Shown in pieces: positions 10,819 to 23,193 of a stretch of 64,000 nucleotides of DNA (the stretch's first letter is position 1; every line of letters begins with the position of its first letter). This stretch comes from Plectosphaerella cucumerina (lineage: Eukaryota; Ascomycota; Sordariomycetes; Glomerellales; Plectosphaerellaceae): NCBI GenBank assembly GCA_020746995.1, contig JAGPXD010000005.1, positions 1,116,001-1,180,000 of the forward strand, read 5' to 3'. The notes under the pieces are model-generated. The model searched no databases and was not told the DNA's origin. It worked only from the letters and a program-made list of their open reading frames with translations. The position numbers and the translations under genes are program-made.

Positions 10819-11425
10819 ATGTCCACCGCTATCCCCACCTCTACCTCCGTCGTCGAGAGCGCCGTCATCAAGGCCCCCCTCAGCCATGTCTGGCACTTCA
10901 TCAAGCGTACGCCCATAGGACCCCTCCTTTCTGTGACCCCGCTGACAGAATAGTCCGCGACTTCCAGAAGTTCTGGACCGCCCTGAAGGGCAGCGAGGCC
11001 GTCGACTCCCAGGAGGAGACCGACGTCGTCAGGTGGACGTTCCAGGACGGCACCGTCCTTGAGGTCAAGCAGGAGGAGCACAGCGTAGGTCATCCGTTCA
11101 CCCCATACCCCCGTTTGCATCCTGACCCCCTTCCAGACCATCAACCACTACATCACCTACTCGGTCATCACCTCCAAGCCCGAGCTGTCCTACACCAGCG
11201 TCGTCAGCACCATCCGCCTCTTCCCCGTCACCTCGGGCGACCTCGAGAACAGCACCTTCATCGAGTGGACCGGCAACTTCTCCAGCGACGCCGATGCTGG
11301 TGAGTCTGCCCTCAATGCATGCCAGGTCGTGCCCTTGCTAACGTCTTCCAGGTGTCATCCAGGACGCCAAGTTCAAGCGCCGCGAGGCCCTTGCCGACCT
11401 CGCCAAGGCTGCTGCCAAGCTGTAA
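10819..11425 (+). CDS. Small SRPBCC/Bet v1-like (START-like) protein
   Basis: Exons 10819..10906, 10954..11084, 11137..11299 and 11352..11425 encode 151 residues. The order VVESAVIKAPLSHVWHFIK, DFQKFWTALKG, a central beta-rich core (TDVVRWTFQDGTVLEVKQEE, SYTSVVSTIRLFPV, STFIEWTGNFS) and a C-terminal helix (FKRREALADLAKAAAK) matches the SRPBCC helix-grip fold, which binds hydrophobic ligands in polyketide-cyclase-like and Bet v1-like proteins. There is no signal peptide, so it is probably cytosolic. Four exons for such a small protein is typical for fungal members. The ligand is unknown. Its 3' end faces the GH43 gene. Confidence 0.8.
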
Positions 11426-11864
11426 GGGAGGAAGCTACGAGAGAATCATTCAGACACATCACTCGGTTGCAATGTGCCGGGGCGCCACAGACTGAGAGGA
11501 GACTTCGGTCGTTGTGCGGCCGCATGGAAGCTACCGGCATACCCGTCTTTTGAAATCTACGTATTTGATGCGCCCCGTTCACCAGCAGTGCAGGTTCACA
11601 TGACAGTACCAGGAATGCCACCACTACCGCCAGCCCGATTGCAAATCATCAATGGCCGGAGTATTAGGGACAGACTCCATCGACCCCAGTCCTTTCGCCA
11701 GACACCCACTGAGGAGGATACAATGCTCAAGGGCTTGGACGTGTTCTGCGAATTCGCTACTAAGCTACTCCGCAGTCAGACATCGACACCAGAACCATGA
11801 TTAACAGCTAGAAGCCCGTCGTTTACACCCCAGAGCGCCCGCGTCCTCAAGTCCCCTCTTCCAT
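11426..11864. other. Convergent 3' intergenic region
   Basis: Lies between the ends of the convergent SRPBCC and GH43 genes. Only 3' untranslated and terminator sequence is expected; no ORF of interest is seen. Confidence 0.5.
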
Positions 11865-13629
11865 CTATGCACTCACAGGCTTGTAGACTCCGGCATCGAT
11901 CTCCTGAGCAATAGGCGTGTACCTCCAGCGGCTAAAGTAGGCAGGCGTTGACCCCTCACCACCGTTGCTCGTGGCATAAGCTCCGATCAGTGTGCCTACA
12001 GCATGTTAGCTTGGAACACTCGAGGGACTCATCTTATTCACCATGGAACGGCCCAAGACCGCCAGACACAATCTGCGCCGTGGCGCTTCCCAGCACGATT
12101 TCTTCGGAACCCTTAGCAGACGCAGCAGACAGCACATAGCGGTGGTCCTCGGTCGTCGAAACGGTTAGACGCACAGGGCTGCCCAGCCACTCTTCGGGCA
12201 CCGGGACCAGTCTCTGCGGCACTGGCTCGACAGCCGGCTGTCCGGAAGTCTCAACGAACATCTTCAGCTTGGGCACGAGCTTCCCCCCCGCGCAGGACGG
12301 GCGGTTGACGACACTGATGTCGATGTGCTGGTACTGCGTCAGGAAAACGGACAGGCCAGCCTCCTCGTCCAGCGCCGTCGGCTCAAACGACACATCGACC
12401 GTGAAGTTGAACAGCGACGTTGACTGCTTGCGAGAGATGAACGCGAATCCATCCTCCTTCGGGTTGAAATCCTCACCATCGGCCGTCAAGTTGACCCTAG
12501 ACGGAGAAATGCGGAGTGTGTTGGGGTGGCCCTCGGGCGAGATCTCGAACAGAGACGTCTTGGGCGGCCGCCAGAAAAGGAACGTCCGCGGCAAAGACGA
12601 ACCAGGGGCAAAGTCCTCCTCGTCTCCTTCGTCGATCCAGTACCCGTTACCCGGGACGTCCTTGTTCTTGGCCGGCAGAGGACCCTCCATGGTGCCGAAG
12701 ATGGGCTCGACCACCGGCCAGCCGCCCTCGGGCCACGTCACGGGGCTGAGGACCAGTTCGCGGCCCATGGGGTAAATCTCCCATTCAGGGCCGGACCGCG
12801 TCGCGAGAGCGGTGCACCACCAGTTCCCGTTGGCGTCTTGGAAGTAGTCGACGTGTCCGACCGTCTGGAAGAAGTGATCCGTATCTTTTGCCGTGAGCAC
12901 TGGGTTCGTCGGGGCGCCGAGGTAGGGACCTCCGATGGACTCGGAGCGCGCGATGGAGGCGGAGTGGTTCGTCTCGGTGCCGCCCTCGCCAATGCTGAGG
13001 TAGTAGTAGCCGTCTTTGCGGAAGAGGTTCGGTCCCTCGGGGTTACGCACGCCGGTGCCGTTCCAGACTTGGAAGGTACTCAGGACGGAACCGGAGGTGA
13101 TGTCGATCTCGTGGAGGAAGATGCCACGGGCCACGCCCATGTAGACCTTTCCGTCGACGTCCCAGAAGATATCTGGGTCAATCTCCTTTTCCGGATTTTC
13201 GATGCGGATGGGGTCGCTCCACGCATTGTCGTCATAGGGGTCCGTCGTGGTGAAGAGGAGGATAATAGGGCCCCAGCCTTCGGCCCAGGAGACGTAGCTG
13301 GTGATGTAATAGAAAACACCATCGTGGTACCTCATCGTCGGCGCCCAGAGACCTTCATTTTGTCCCGCGTTGCGGTACAGCTCTGGCACCTGGTCGTCGC
13401 GCGTGATGACATGGCTTGCGAGTTTCCAGTTCGTCAGGTCCTTGCTGGCATAGACGGGGTGGCCGGGGAAGGTGAGAAACGAGGAAGTCGTGCAGAAGAA
13501 GATGTTGTCCCACTCGGGCACGAAGATGCAGCTCGGGTCCGGGTTGAAGCCGGGAAGGATGGGGTTGTTGTACGTCGTTGCTGTCACTGTGGCAGCGAGG
13601 CCCGCGACGGCGGCTTTCTTGGAGAACAT
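11865..13629 (-). CDS. Secreted GH43 beta-xylosidase/alpha-L-arabinofuranosidase
   Basis: Exons 13629..12042 and 11995..11865, with a 46-nt intron (donor GTGAAT, CTAAC branch, acceptor TAG), give 572 residues. The N-terminus MFSKKAAVAGLAATVTATT resembles a short signal peptide. The five-bladed GH43 propeller shows its three acids: Asp in NPILPGFNPDPSC (base), Asp in EIDPDIFWD (pKa modulator) and Glu in RNPEGPNLFRKDG (acid). A C-terminal beta-sandwich (from about residue 340) corresponds to the xylosidase C-terminal concanavalin-like domain. The enzyme should trim arabinose or xylose from hemicellulose in the extracellular space. An in-frame ATG at 13647 is possible, but the later ATG gives the better signal peptide. 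Confidence 0.92.
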
Positions 13630-15289
13630 GCTGTACAGTTGACACAATGATGCCGGTGATGTTGCTCATTGTCCTCCAATGGAGAAATACCGCCGGCCAA
13701 ATATATTCAACGCCAGTCTACTCCCCAATCCAAGGTCTCCGACAGATCCCCCGGAGAATCCGAGCAGTCTTCCCAAACGAGAGGGCCTCGTAAACATGCA
13801 TTCTTCCCCTCCAGTTGGATCGTCAGTACCGGGGTTCCCGCCGGGGAAACAGCCAATGAACCAGAGTTCATCCCGCAAACCCCGCGATTTTCCCCGCGGA
13901 AGAAGACTAGGACGGCATTTAGCCGTGACCGCAAAACTCCGGGATGGCCCCCGGTTCGGTTTGCGGAGAAATCAGGACGGGGTTCCGCCGGTCGTCCTAT
14001 GCGCGCAAGTAGAAATTGCAGTGTAAGCTCGGTTAGGCGGCAATAGGGGGATGATCGGGGGAGGCGAGGGGATACACGGGCCGGGGCGGCAGTAGAAGGG
14101 GAGGAGGCTAAGGAGGGGGCACTGTGTGGTCGGTGGGGAGCAAGGTGAAGACATCTGAATTGCCAAAGTTCTTTTCCCGTGCCGAATGCCGATGCGATGG
14201 AACCTGTCGTTTCTCACGGCTCTGCTTGCTGTCATGAACGAGGAGGACTGGCAAAGAGAAGAGAGCATGTTGTTCTCTTGAGATTAGGTGTCGGGAGCTT
14301 GCAATGTCATGATGGAACAACATGACAAAGGTTAGGATGGCTTGGCAGCTTCTCTGACGGAGCTGGTGGTCAGACTCGAGGCAGAGCCATCACTTAACAA
14401 CCTTACCGCGATCTTTGCTCTCCGCAGGTTCAATTGCCAGCGTAAACGATCTGGGTAACAGTACTCGAGTGTTTGGCATCATGCCCACGGTAGGTATGCG
14501 AAAGTTCTCGTCATGAATGTGTCCCATCACTTAACTTGGCCCTCTGCTATGTCTATCTCACTTGTGAGGTTTTCAGTTAATACAGGGGCTCTGCTCTATA
14601 GATATATTCTGGATCTTATGTTGTGACACCCGGACTTGCCAAAGTCTTTGCCTGGATGCTATGTTGAGTGAAATGATGCCGTATCGACATTGATCTTCCC
14701 AGGCTCCTTGGCTATTACCAGCATATGCGCTCCAAATTCAAACCCCGAAACCAGAGCATATCGTCGCTACTACTGTGAGACAAAGCTGTGCTTAATATAA
14801 ATCGGGAATATCGAAATTAACAGATGGCGGTGGATGTTGCTGCTCTGAGCCTCTGACCATCGATGCGTGTTATGGACGTACAATGTCATGGTAACGCTGA
14901 GGTTCAATTGCCTGGTGTATTATGGAATCTCTGCACTAATTGAGCGCTTGCGTGGCGTGTTTTTGTGTTGGTTGACACTTGTGTTGACTGAACTTGTTCG
15001 TTGAACCGAACCCTGTGTTGATCGAGCTACTGAATCAACTGATCACCTGCACCGATTCATCATCTGTGTGAACTGACCTAATCTATTACGCACCTTCCAT
15101 ATCATGGGATTTACACCTTCCTTCATCACAAGGATCTCGAGGCGTCCACTCGCAGGTGCAGTGTTCAACTGGAAACGGCCCCTTGAGCCAAGCTTTACTT
15201 CTTTCGACGCAAGACGCAAGACATATTGTCAAGTAATCATGTAAAACATCTAGCGTAAAGTGGAACTCAAGTTCCACTTGCTTGATCAT
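13630..15289. other. Gene-free region upstream of the GH43 gene
   Basis: Holds the GH43 promoter at its left side and the 3' flank of the next minus-strand gene at its right. About 14600-15080 is visibly more A+T-rich than the surroundings. No coding region, tRNA or repeat could be supported. Confidence 0.4.
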
Positions 15290-17271
15290 CTAGTACACGT
15301 AGAAGTTGGTCTCTCCGGGGTTCTCCTCCCTCCTCTTCGCGTTGCTCCTCTTCAGCATAGTCCTCAAGAACCATGTAATGACAACGACACCACCGCAGAA
15401 GCACAGAGCCGCAATCCAGGCAGGAAGGTAGCGGGGCGCGTCGGTGGCAGGCCAGAGGTAAGGCATGTAGATGGAGGCGCAGTTTCCAAGCGCGTTGGCT
15501 GCACGAGGAGGTTAGCAATCGTTTTATGCGCATATTTAAGGACAGGAAAATGCTTACTAATGGCCAGGGCAACTGCCTTCTTCTCATTTGTCTGTGCACA
15601 GGTTGCAGAAACCCCTGCGGAAAAAGACGCGTTAGTCGTGATGTTTTCTGGTGTTGAGGTGGTGGTGGTTCAGGGGCGACATGTCGCGGCCACAGCCCGC
15701 CACATGGCCGGCGACGCCACACCTGAACCAGCCCCACTTCGATAAAGGGGTACAGGAAAACTTACAGCCGAGCATAATGTTGTTGACACCGAACGAGAAG
15801 GCGACGAAGAGGTAGATGGAGAAGTACCGGGCGCCGACGTTGAGGGTGGAGACGGAGATGATGAAGCCGACAATGGCGATGCCCTTGCAAATGGTGATGT
15901 GCCAAGTACGCTCGTTCATGCGTCCCGAAGACCAGGCAAGAACCAGGCCAACGATGGCAGCCAGGATGTAGGGAGGCGCGGTAAGAACCAGAGTGATAGT
16001 GCGTTCAAAGCCAAGTTCCTGTGGAAAATTAAGGTCAGAAATGTTCGTTCTTGCCCCACGCAAGAGAATAGAGGGCTGGCGAAGATGGGGCAACTCACCC
16101 TGATGACGGTGGGAAGGAAGTTCTGGAACGAGATGGAGCACAGGTGGAAGTTGTAGGCGGCAACGAGGGCCCACAGGTGCCAGTCAGTGACTGCCTCGCG
16201 GAGACCCTTCCAGACGGAAGTGCCCTCGCGCCTGTCGGTGCTGTCCTGCTCGATACGGGCGTGGGCGAGCTGACGCTGCTCGGGGGTGAGCCAGCTGGTG
16301 GTGAGGGGGTGGTTGGGAAGGAAGTAGAAGGCGAGGATGGCGGTCAGGATGGACAGGGCACCCTGGATGATGAAGAGCCTTGGAAGAATCAGTCAGCGAG
16401 GAATATGGAAGAGTTGGCTGGGAGGAAACTCACCACTGCCAGCCCCTGAGACCCCTGGCGCCATCGAGACCGGAGAAGACACCAGCGGCGATGAGGGGAG
16501 AGAAAGCACTGGCCAGCATGTTTGCGGTGAAGAACATGGCCATGCGCGAAGCAACCTCCTTGCGAGTGTAGAACTGGGACTATTAGCGTCCGTTCGCCTC
16601 GTGAGGTCCAGGGAAACTTACCATGGAGATGAGGTACAGAGCACCAGGGTAGAACTGCATAAATTATGTCAGCCAATGTTTCCAGCTAGGTCATAGAACT
16701 CAACGTACAGGCGCCTCAGTGACTCCGAGCAGGAAGCGGCACACAACCATTGTCGCGTAGTCGTGCGCCAGGTAAGTGAGCAGCGAGACGATAGACCAAG
16801 CCAGACAGAATCCAGCCATGTACCACGAGGGGCGGACGCGGTTCAGCAGCATATTGGAGGGGATCTGGAAGGCGATGTATCCGACGAAGAGGATCGACAC
16901 GCAAGTGTTGTACTGGGTGCCGACGAGGCCGAGGTCGGCCTCGAGCTCGTTGAGGCGGGCGTTGACGATGGCGTTGCGGTCGAGGTAGTTGAAGAGGTAC
17001 ATGAGCCAGAGGATGGGCTGGCGGGGAGATGTCAGACGGAGTTAAACTTGGGCTAAAGGCGGCAGAGTTGACTTACCAGCATGTACCAGTCCAGCTTCTT
17101 CACGAGGGCGATTTCAGCAGGGTCCGTCTTCTTGTGGGCGCCAAACTCGTCCATGTTGTCGACGAAGATGCCTTTTTCGTAGGTGACATCGTTGGTCTCG
17201 TCGCGGTGCTCGGTGGTGATGGCATCGTTGTGCCCGGGCTCGGTGCCCAGCTCGGTCTTCGTGTTGGCCAT
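15290..17271 (-). CDS. MFS permease, Dal5/TNA1-type
   Basis: Eight exons join in frame to 491 residues: 17271..17077, 17017..16709, 16654..16622, 16573..16434, 16378..16099, 16018..15766, 15614..15558 and 15498..15290. All introns have GT-AG ends and are 48-80 nt, apart from one of 151 nt at 15765..15615. The protein has 12 predicted membrane helices. Anion:cation symporter marks are PILWLMYLFNYLDRNAI in helix 1, VGYIAFQIPSNM in helix 2, MVVCRFLLGVTEAPFYPGAL between helices 4 and 5, and GWVSATCAQTNEKKAVA before helix 10. The family takes up organic anions such as nicotinate, pantothenate, allantoate or dipeptides; the substrate here is not determinable. It is a paralogue in the broad sense of the permease at 1-756. 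Confidence 0.92.
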
Positions 17272-20200
17272 GGCGGGCGGTCCTCGGTGGGAAGTTGTCC
17301 TGCGGTGTGTCTGGTCTGACTGCTTCTTCCGTTTGCTGTGAGCGTCTGCGAACGAGGCGACGACTCTGGGGTGACAGGCTCAGATGAAGGGTGAGAAGGG
17401 GGGACAGAGATCGGCGCTGCAGAGTGCGTCGAGTCCTTATATACGTGGAACGGGCGTAGCATCGAGCTACTACTCTGCTACGACCTCCCCATCTCCCTTG
17501 GCCCTTCCCCTCTCTCTCCCCTCCCCAGTTGGAGGCACCTCCTCACCTGAGGCGGGTCAGACAAGCTCCAGATCCACAGAGGTCGCCCCCTTTCGCGGAG
17601 TCCCCAGGTTTTTGCACGTGGAGAAGGTGCACGCGTTGGCGCTATTCGTAACAGTTTGGGCGAGCTACAGGGGCTTGTCCTCGAGCGACGGGCTAAAAAG
17701 GCGGGGGTTCGTGGGGGTGTAGGGGGCAAGGGGGATGGACCCTGCCACCGTGCAACCCCGTCTCTCCCACCATCCTGGGACTTTGGGACGCCGTCGTCCG
17801 CTGGCCCGATGGCGGGTTTGCCGACGGGCTTGCCTGGTCTGCCGACGGCTCGCGAGAACGACATGAGCCTATGATGTTGCCTTGGACGTGAACAAACGAC
17901 TGAGGTGTGAGGAGGATACTGGTATGCTCACATCATGACGGCTGTCACTCTCGACCTGACATGCCGACGTCCAGGGACGTGACCCGCCCGGCAGCATGAG
18001 ACTGCCGACGAGCCAGCCTGAAGATGGCAGGAAACTCGACCGATCATTCCCTGGAAACCTGCTCGGAAACATATCCGATGGACGATCCCAACGCACGCTC
18101 GCGGTATTATGACGTCCCGCCGCCCAGCCAAGCTAGCGCCCTCATCAAACGCCCGGCCGCCTCTCCCTTTCTTGGGGAAGTCGGCCGTAGGTAGTGTGTA
18201 ATCAGGATCCGAGGCGCAGGCCAGGACTGGCAACTGGCAACTGGGACTTTGACAGTAGAAGGGCTTGGCATGCTGGTTGCCACAGGAAGGACAAGGGCGC
18301 ATTACGTCGGTGGAACGCCGCTCACCTAAGATGTTCCCCCCGCGTGACGCTGAGTGGACGCTTTCTCTATCTGAACCGGGTCGGCTCAACGGGGCCGGAG
18401 TCAGCGCCAACCCCATGGGGCATTGGCGTTGAGCTTTGTTTTTTACGCCTAGAACACGCCGTAGTGGGCTTTTCCCCAGGCTCCCGTGGGCCCTTGTCGG
18501 TTGACGGCGGAAAGTCCGACGATGGGACGGAGTCGAGTGCGGAGTTGGGGATGGAAGGCCCTGGACAAGACATGGGACCACCCAGCACACACCGCCTCAA
18601 CGAGCCGGATGAGCTGGATGCAGGCAGATGGATGTAATGCCGCACGGAGGTGTGCCTGTTCATATCAGACTATGCCCATCCAGAGCAGGTCGCCGAGATG
18701 GACAATGCCAGCGCAGCGAACAGGCACGGCGGCCATCGTCCGGCAGTTCGCGAGTCATGTCCCCGAACGTCATCCTCTCGCCAGAGTCGCGTGAGGCGAA
18801 GAGAAGCAAGCTACTAGTAATGTCCCTGCCAGGCGAGCTCTGGGCGTTCTGGGCATCGAAGATTAGAGCCTCCCTAAGACGTCGGTGCCGTCTTGGTGGC
18901 TTGGGGGCTTGCTTGGATGCGGCGCTACAAGTGCCTTCCGGGGCGGGCGTAGGGGGAAAAGGAGGGGAACAGGTTGGCTTTTGGGGAAGCACGGGGGAGC
19001 GGATTTGGTGCCGGGGGCTGAGCTCGGGGAATTCGCCGATGACTGCCACTCAGGCTGGCAGTGTCTTGGCCTGGGCCGGGGGTCGCTGGTGGCGGCTGGG
19101 GTTGGGGGTCAGGGACAAGCAAGGGGACGCGATTTGTCTTTCACCCAGCTGCTTGGAGATGAGCATTCGGGAATTGCTGCAACGTAAGCAATGAGATCTT
19201 GGGACCCTTGGCTTGCTTGTCCATCTCTCATGTCCACAGGAAGCTCTCGTCAGGTGGAAGATGCATGCGGAAGAGAAACATCTCCAAGGCAACTTGGCCA
19301 AGCAACTGATGGAGCTAGGGGCCTGTTCGTTTACCCCAACAGTCTCCATCGCCACGCCCGCCTGCACCCAAAGTCCCCTCCACCCGTCTGGAATACGAAC
19401 CATACCTCGGCTGCCTCACTCCAAGACGGGCGCTTCGAGTCGGCCCTAGGAATGGGCGCGTATCTCCCTGGCATGGTTCACCCCTGGAGGAGCGGAAGAG
19501 AAGGTCGGGGTAAGTCGATTTAAGCTTAGCCACTGGCACATCACCACCGGTGGCCGCCGCCGGGTCTGGCCCTGGGCGAAGTTCTCCGGGGGTGGGGATG
19601 TCTTCAACTTGTGCGGGGAACAAGAGCAGCCGTGGTGCATTGGGTGAACGAAGAAGCGGACGCCCCGGCGGATGGAGCGTTCTAGTGCCCAGCGCATCTC
19701 GGTCACCGGGCTCGAGTCGGCCAGAACATTGCCCAGGAACCAGTCGGGTCTTGGCCATGCTAGAGATCGAGTCAGACGGCGCGGGATGCGCTGACATCAA
19801 ACGACAACAAGTCCATTGGCATTTCATCTGCCGGTATCCACAGCCGCCGACGCCTCTGGGGGGGATCATCGCACCCTCCCCAGACGCCCACAAACGCCGC
19901 CTGTTAACCTGTCGGCGATCAACCGGCGCAACTTCTGGGGGTATGCAACCACGTCCTGGGGATGGGTGACTGGATATGCACGTCTGCCAGAAAGGAAACA
20001 AATTCCGGGGAAGGGGGGGATACCACCGTGAGATGCAACCATCCCGCGCGTCCGGTGCTTTGAGATGTGGTGATGGGCAAAGTACGGACGGTCATCCCTG
20101 TAGGCACCCCATTTCAGAGATTTCCTAGCATCGTGTCAATGCAGGCGGACTTAATCTCGTTCCCGGGGGGCTGGGACGTCTTTGGCCCATCCTGATGGAA

Positions 20201-21676
20201 CACTTGCTGTCTGTTGATCGTCCCACGGGCCCGTAGAAGAAGATGATGCCAAGAACGGCTGGGACAGATCGAACCTTGGATCTCAGGCTTTTCCCCTGGA
20301 CGGCGTTTGACCGGCTCCCGTCGGGATGGGTAGGGCTGGGGCTGTGTACTAAAGGGGTTGAGGAGCTGAGCTGGTGGTCGGCGGGTCGGATTTGCCGCCG
20401 ATGGCCGGGCAGAGACTGTCGGAGGGAGTCCGGGCTGTCTTCCTTTGGAATGAGTCTTTGAGTCCATCATCTGGGAATTAAATACTCGCTTTTGATTCTG
20501 AGCCCAAGAAGACTCTTCATGCTTTCATGATGCGGATACAAATCAGTCTCACACTTTCTGGATAGGTAGTTTCCGAGGCTTGACTTGGTTGGTGTGGTCG
20601 ACGCCAACATCGACAGGGGCATGAGCATTCTCCAGGATGCCAACCAGCTTCTTTCTGCGGGAGCTTCGATGCAACCAGAATGATAAATTTCATGTCGGTG
20701 ATCAGTAAACTACTAATTCGCCCTCGTCTAGCATCTCCTTTTCTCAGACTATTTCGGAGTCATGGTCAGACCCCTGTCGCATTGCCACGAACCGATGGAT
20801 TGAATCGCGAGAGCTCTGACTGGAAGTCGGCTCGACACGTCCGTAAGCCTTTCAAATCCCTTGCAAACATTCATGTATCTTTATGCTCTGTTTTCTCTTG
20901 GTCTTTCGGCTTGTGTCTGTGCTGCGGCGGCAGAAAAGATGCACCTGTAACTGTACCAGTAGACCTACCTACCTAGCTACCAACATAACCTCTCAGCCTT
21001 TCCATCAGAATGTTGCCAGATCATCACCCGGATTAAAAAAAAAAATCAGGAATCTAGACCGTTATGTACTCACAGCTCCTCGTCGCCAGGTCCATCCATT
21101 GCCGCAGGCCCTGTGCTCTCAGCCATCATCGCAGCCTACCAATCCCCTCAGTCCATCCAACCTCGTTGTCTGTCCGCAGATACGGGACCATCTACACCAA
21201 CAACTCACTGGCGGCCGTTCAATAATGTTCAGTCCGAAATATGTTCTTCATTTGTCGATACAGCGTGGCTCACCTTGTTGCTTCCCTGCCCTCGATTGCG
21301 TCAGGGGCACATGTCGCCGCTTTAGCCAGCTGCCCCATAATCGTCTCTCCCCGATGTGCCACTGACAAACAAGTCGCTCTAAAGCGGCCCCGAATTTCTC
21401 CCCGCACAAACTTCCTTCCTTCCACCCTCTTCTCTCGACTTCGCGACATGCTCCCCACCGAGCCAACGACATGCGATTGACATGAAAGGCGTGCCGAAAT
21501 CATTGTATGACTCTGTATTTCAAGCATCAATATATCCTTATAGCTAACGTCTCTCAGATCGAGAGAAAGCCGCATAGATCCAAGCCAGGAAACCCGCCAC
21601 ACCTCCTCATCCCGATAGTCTCGGTGACATCACCCGACTCATCTCAACCCCACCACACCACAGCGACAACCTCACG
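17272..21676. other. 4.4-kb gene-free divergent region
   Basis: Lies between the start codons of the divergent permease and TatD-like genes. Many overlapping open frames exist in the GC-rich part (17.6-20.4 kb), but none reads like a protein: they are Pro/Arg/Ser/Gly-rich with no family motif and no consistent splice sites. From about 20.47 kb the sequence becomes more A+T-rich. A long CT-rich stretch at 17480-17530 is probably promoter-associated. Confidence 0.45.
17435..17444 (-). promoter_or_regulatory. TATA box of the MFS permease
   Basis: GTATATAAGG on the minus strand lies about 165 nt upstream of the permease ATG at 17271. This fits a TATA element given a leader of about 100 nt. Confidence 0.5.
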
Positions 21677-22960
21677 ATGTGCCAGCAACACCACGACTCC
21701 CAAAGCACCGCCTCAAAACCAGCCGCTGCCGCTGCCGCATCCGATGATCCCTTCCCCTGGTCCGAGGGTGTCTTCGACGCCCATTGCCACCCTACAGACA
21801 CCATGTCATCCCTCGACGACATACCCAAGATGAAAGCGGCCGCCCTGACCGTCATGTCAACACGCTCCCAGGACCAGTCCCTCGTCGCAGACGCCGCAGC
21901 ATCCACCCTCGGCCTTCCCTCAAAACACAAGCTCACCTCCGACACAGACGGCGCCCGCATCGTCCCCTGCTTCGGCTGGCACCCCTGGTTCTCTCACCAG
22001 CTCTTCGACGACTCGGGTCCCCGCGAAAGATGGACATACCAGCTCCCCAGCAGCGACGACGAGCAACAAAAACAAGCCGCGAAACTCGCTCACTACGCCG
22101 CCGTGCTCCAGCCTTCCCCCGGCCCCGACGATAAGGCCTTCCTCGACTCGCTCCCTGAGCCTAGACCCCTCTCATCTTTCATCAGCGACACCCGCGCCCG
22201 GCTCGAGCAGCATCCCCTCGGCCTCGTCGGCGAAGTCGGCCTCGACAAAGCTTTCCGCCTCCCCGAGCCCTTCGACGAGTCCTCCGCCCGCGACAACTCC
22301 CTCACCCCCGGCACCCGCGATGGTCGTCTCCTCAGCCCCCACCACGTCAGGATGCCACACCAGATCGCCATTCTCAACGCTCAGCTTGCCTTAGCTGCCG
22401 AGCTCGGCCGCGCCGTCAGCGTGCACGGTGTCCAGGCCCACGGCATCCTGCACGACACCCTCGCCGCGACATGGAAGGGTCACGAGAAGGAAGTCCTCAG
22501 CCGGCGCGAGCGGCGGCGCATCGCCCCTGGCGCCGAGGACTTTTCGTCCTCCGAGGACGAAGACGACCCGGACGGGTACAGGAGGCCGAAACGCCTCCCC
22601 TGTGGTCGCAGGCGCGTTACCTCCGCACCATTCGCACCGCGCATTTGCCTGCACTCCTTCTCCGGCGCCGACCAGATGATGAAGCAGTACCTTAACCCCG
22701 CCATTCCCGTGCGCATCTTCTTCTCCTTCTCCCAGGCTATCAACCTGTCGGAGAAGAATGGCGAGGAGAAGTTTGCCGCGCTCATGAAAGCGTGTCCTGA
22801 CGATCGGATTCTGGTCGAGAGTGACCTGCACATTGCGGGGGCGCAGATGGATGATGCGCTGGAGGCTATGTACCGCAAGGTGTGCGAGGTCAAGGGATGG
22901 GATCTGGAGGAGGGTGTGAGGTTGATCCGAAGGAACTACGAGGAGTTTATATTCGGGTGA
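21677..22960 (+). CDS. TatD-family metal hydrolase (Scn1/Cut9-interacting type)
   Basis: Intronless gene of 427 residues. Metal-binding and active-site residues of the TatD amidohydrolase fold are present in order: FDAHCHPTD (HxH), GEVGLDKAF (Glu), SVHGVQAHG (His), CLHSFSGAD (His) and VESDLH (Asp). In fungi this branch is called the Cut9-interacting Scn1 family; TatD proteins generally act as metal-dependent nucleases. An acidic Ser/Asp/Glu-rich insertion around residue 290 (SSSEDEDD) between two basic stretches is typical of the fungal members. There is no targeting signal. It is transcribed convergently with the dynamin-like gene, 233 bp away. Confidence 0.88.
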   Translation: MCQQHHDSQSTASKPAAAAAASDDPFPWSEGVFDAHCHPTDTMSSLDDIPKMKAAALTVMSTRSQDQSLVADAAASTLGLPSKHKLTSDTDGARIVPCFGWHPWFSHQLFDDSGPRERWTYQLPSSDDEQQKQAAKLAHYAAVLQPSPGPDDKAFLDSLPEPRPLSSFISDTRARLEQHPLGLVGEVGLDKAFRLPEPFDESSARDNSLTPGTRDGRLLSPHHVRMPHQIAILNAQLALAAELGRAVSVHGVQAHGILHDTLAATWKGHEKEVLSRRERRRIAPGAEDFSSSEDEDDPDGYRRPKRLPCGRRRVTSAPFAPRICLHSFSGADQMMKQYLNPAIPVRIFFSFSQAINLSEKNGEEKFAALMKACPDDRILVESDLHIAGAQMDDALEAMYRKVCEVKGWDLEEGVRLIRRNYEEFIFG

Positions 22961-23193
22961 AGAGACATGACCTGGGTAGACAATCGGACGTGATTTCGTA
23001 GCTACCTGAAAACTATCGCGAGAGATGCTGATCGCCCCCAATCTATCTTGAATGTGTCCGTTGATGTTCTGTTTTCTCTCCTTCATATCTGTCGCCGCCA
23101 AAGCTTTAAGTACCCCATTCAAATTGCAAAGCCATCGCAGCAAAGACCTCCTGTGCACTGGTTCAGAGCCACTCCTAGGTCCGCATGCCATCA

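Noticed and set aside
12526..13650. 374-residue open frame on the plus strand
   Set aside because: Shadow of the GH43 gene, whose catalytic motifs are unambiguous on the minus strand.
19315..20001. 228-residue open frame on the minus strand in the gene-free region
   Set aside because: Pro/Arg/Gly/Ser-rich, no motif, no codon-usage or splice support.
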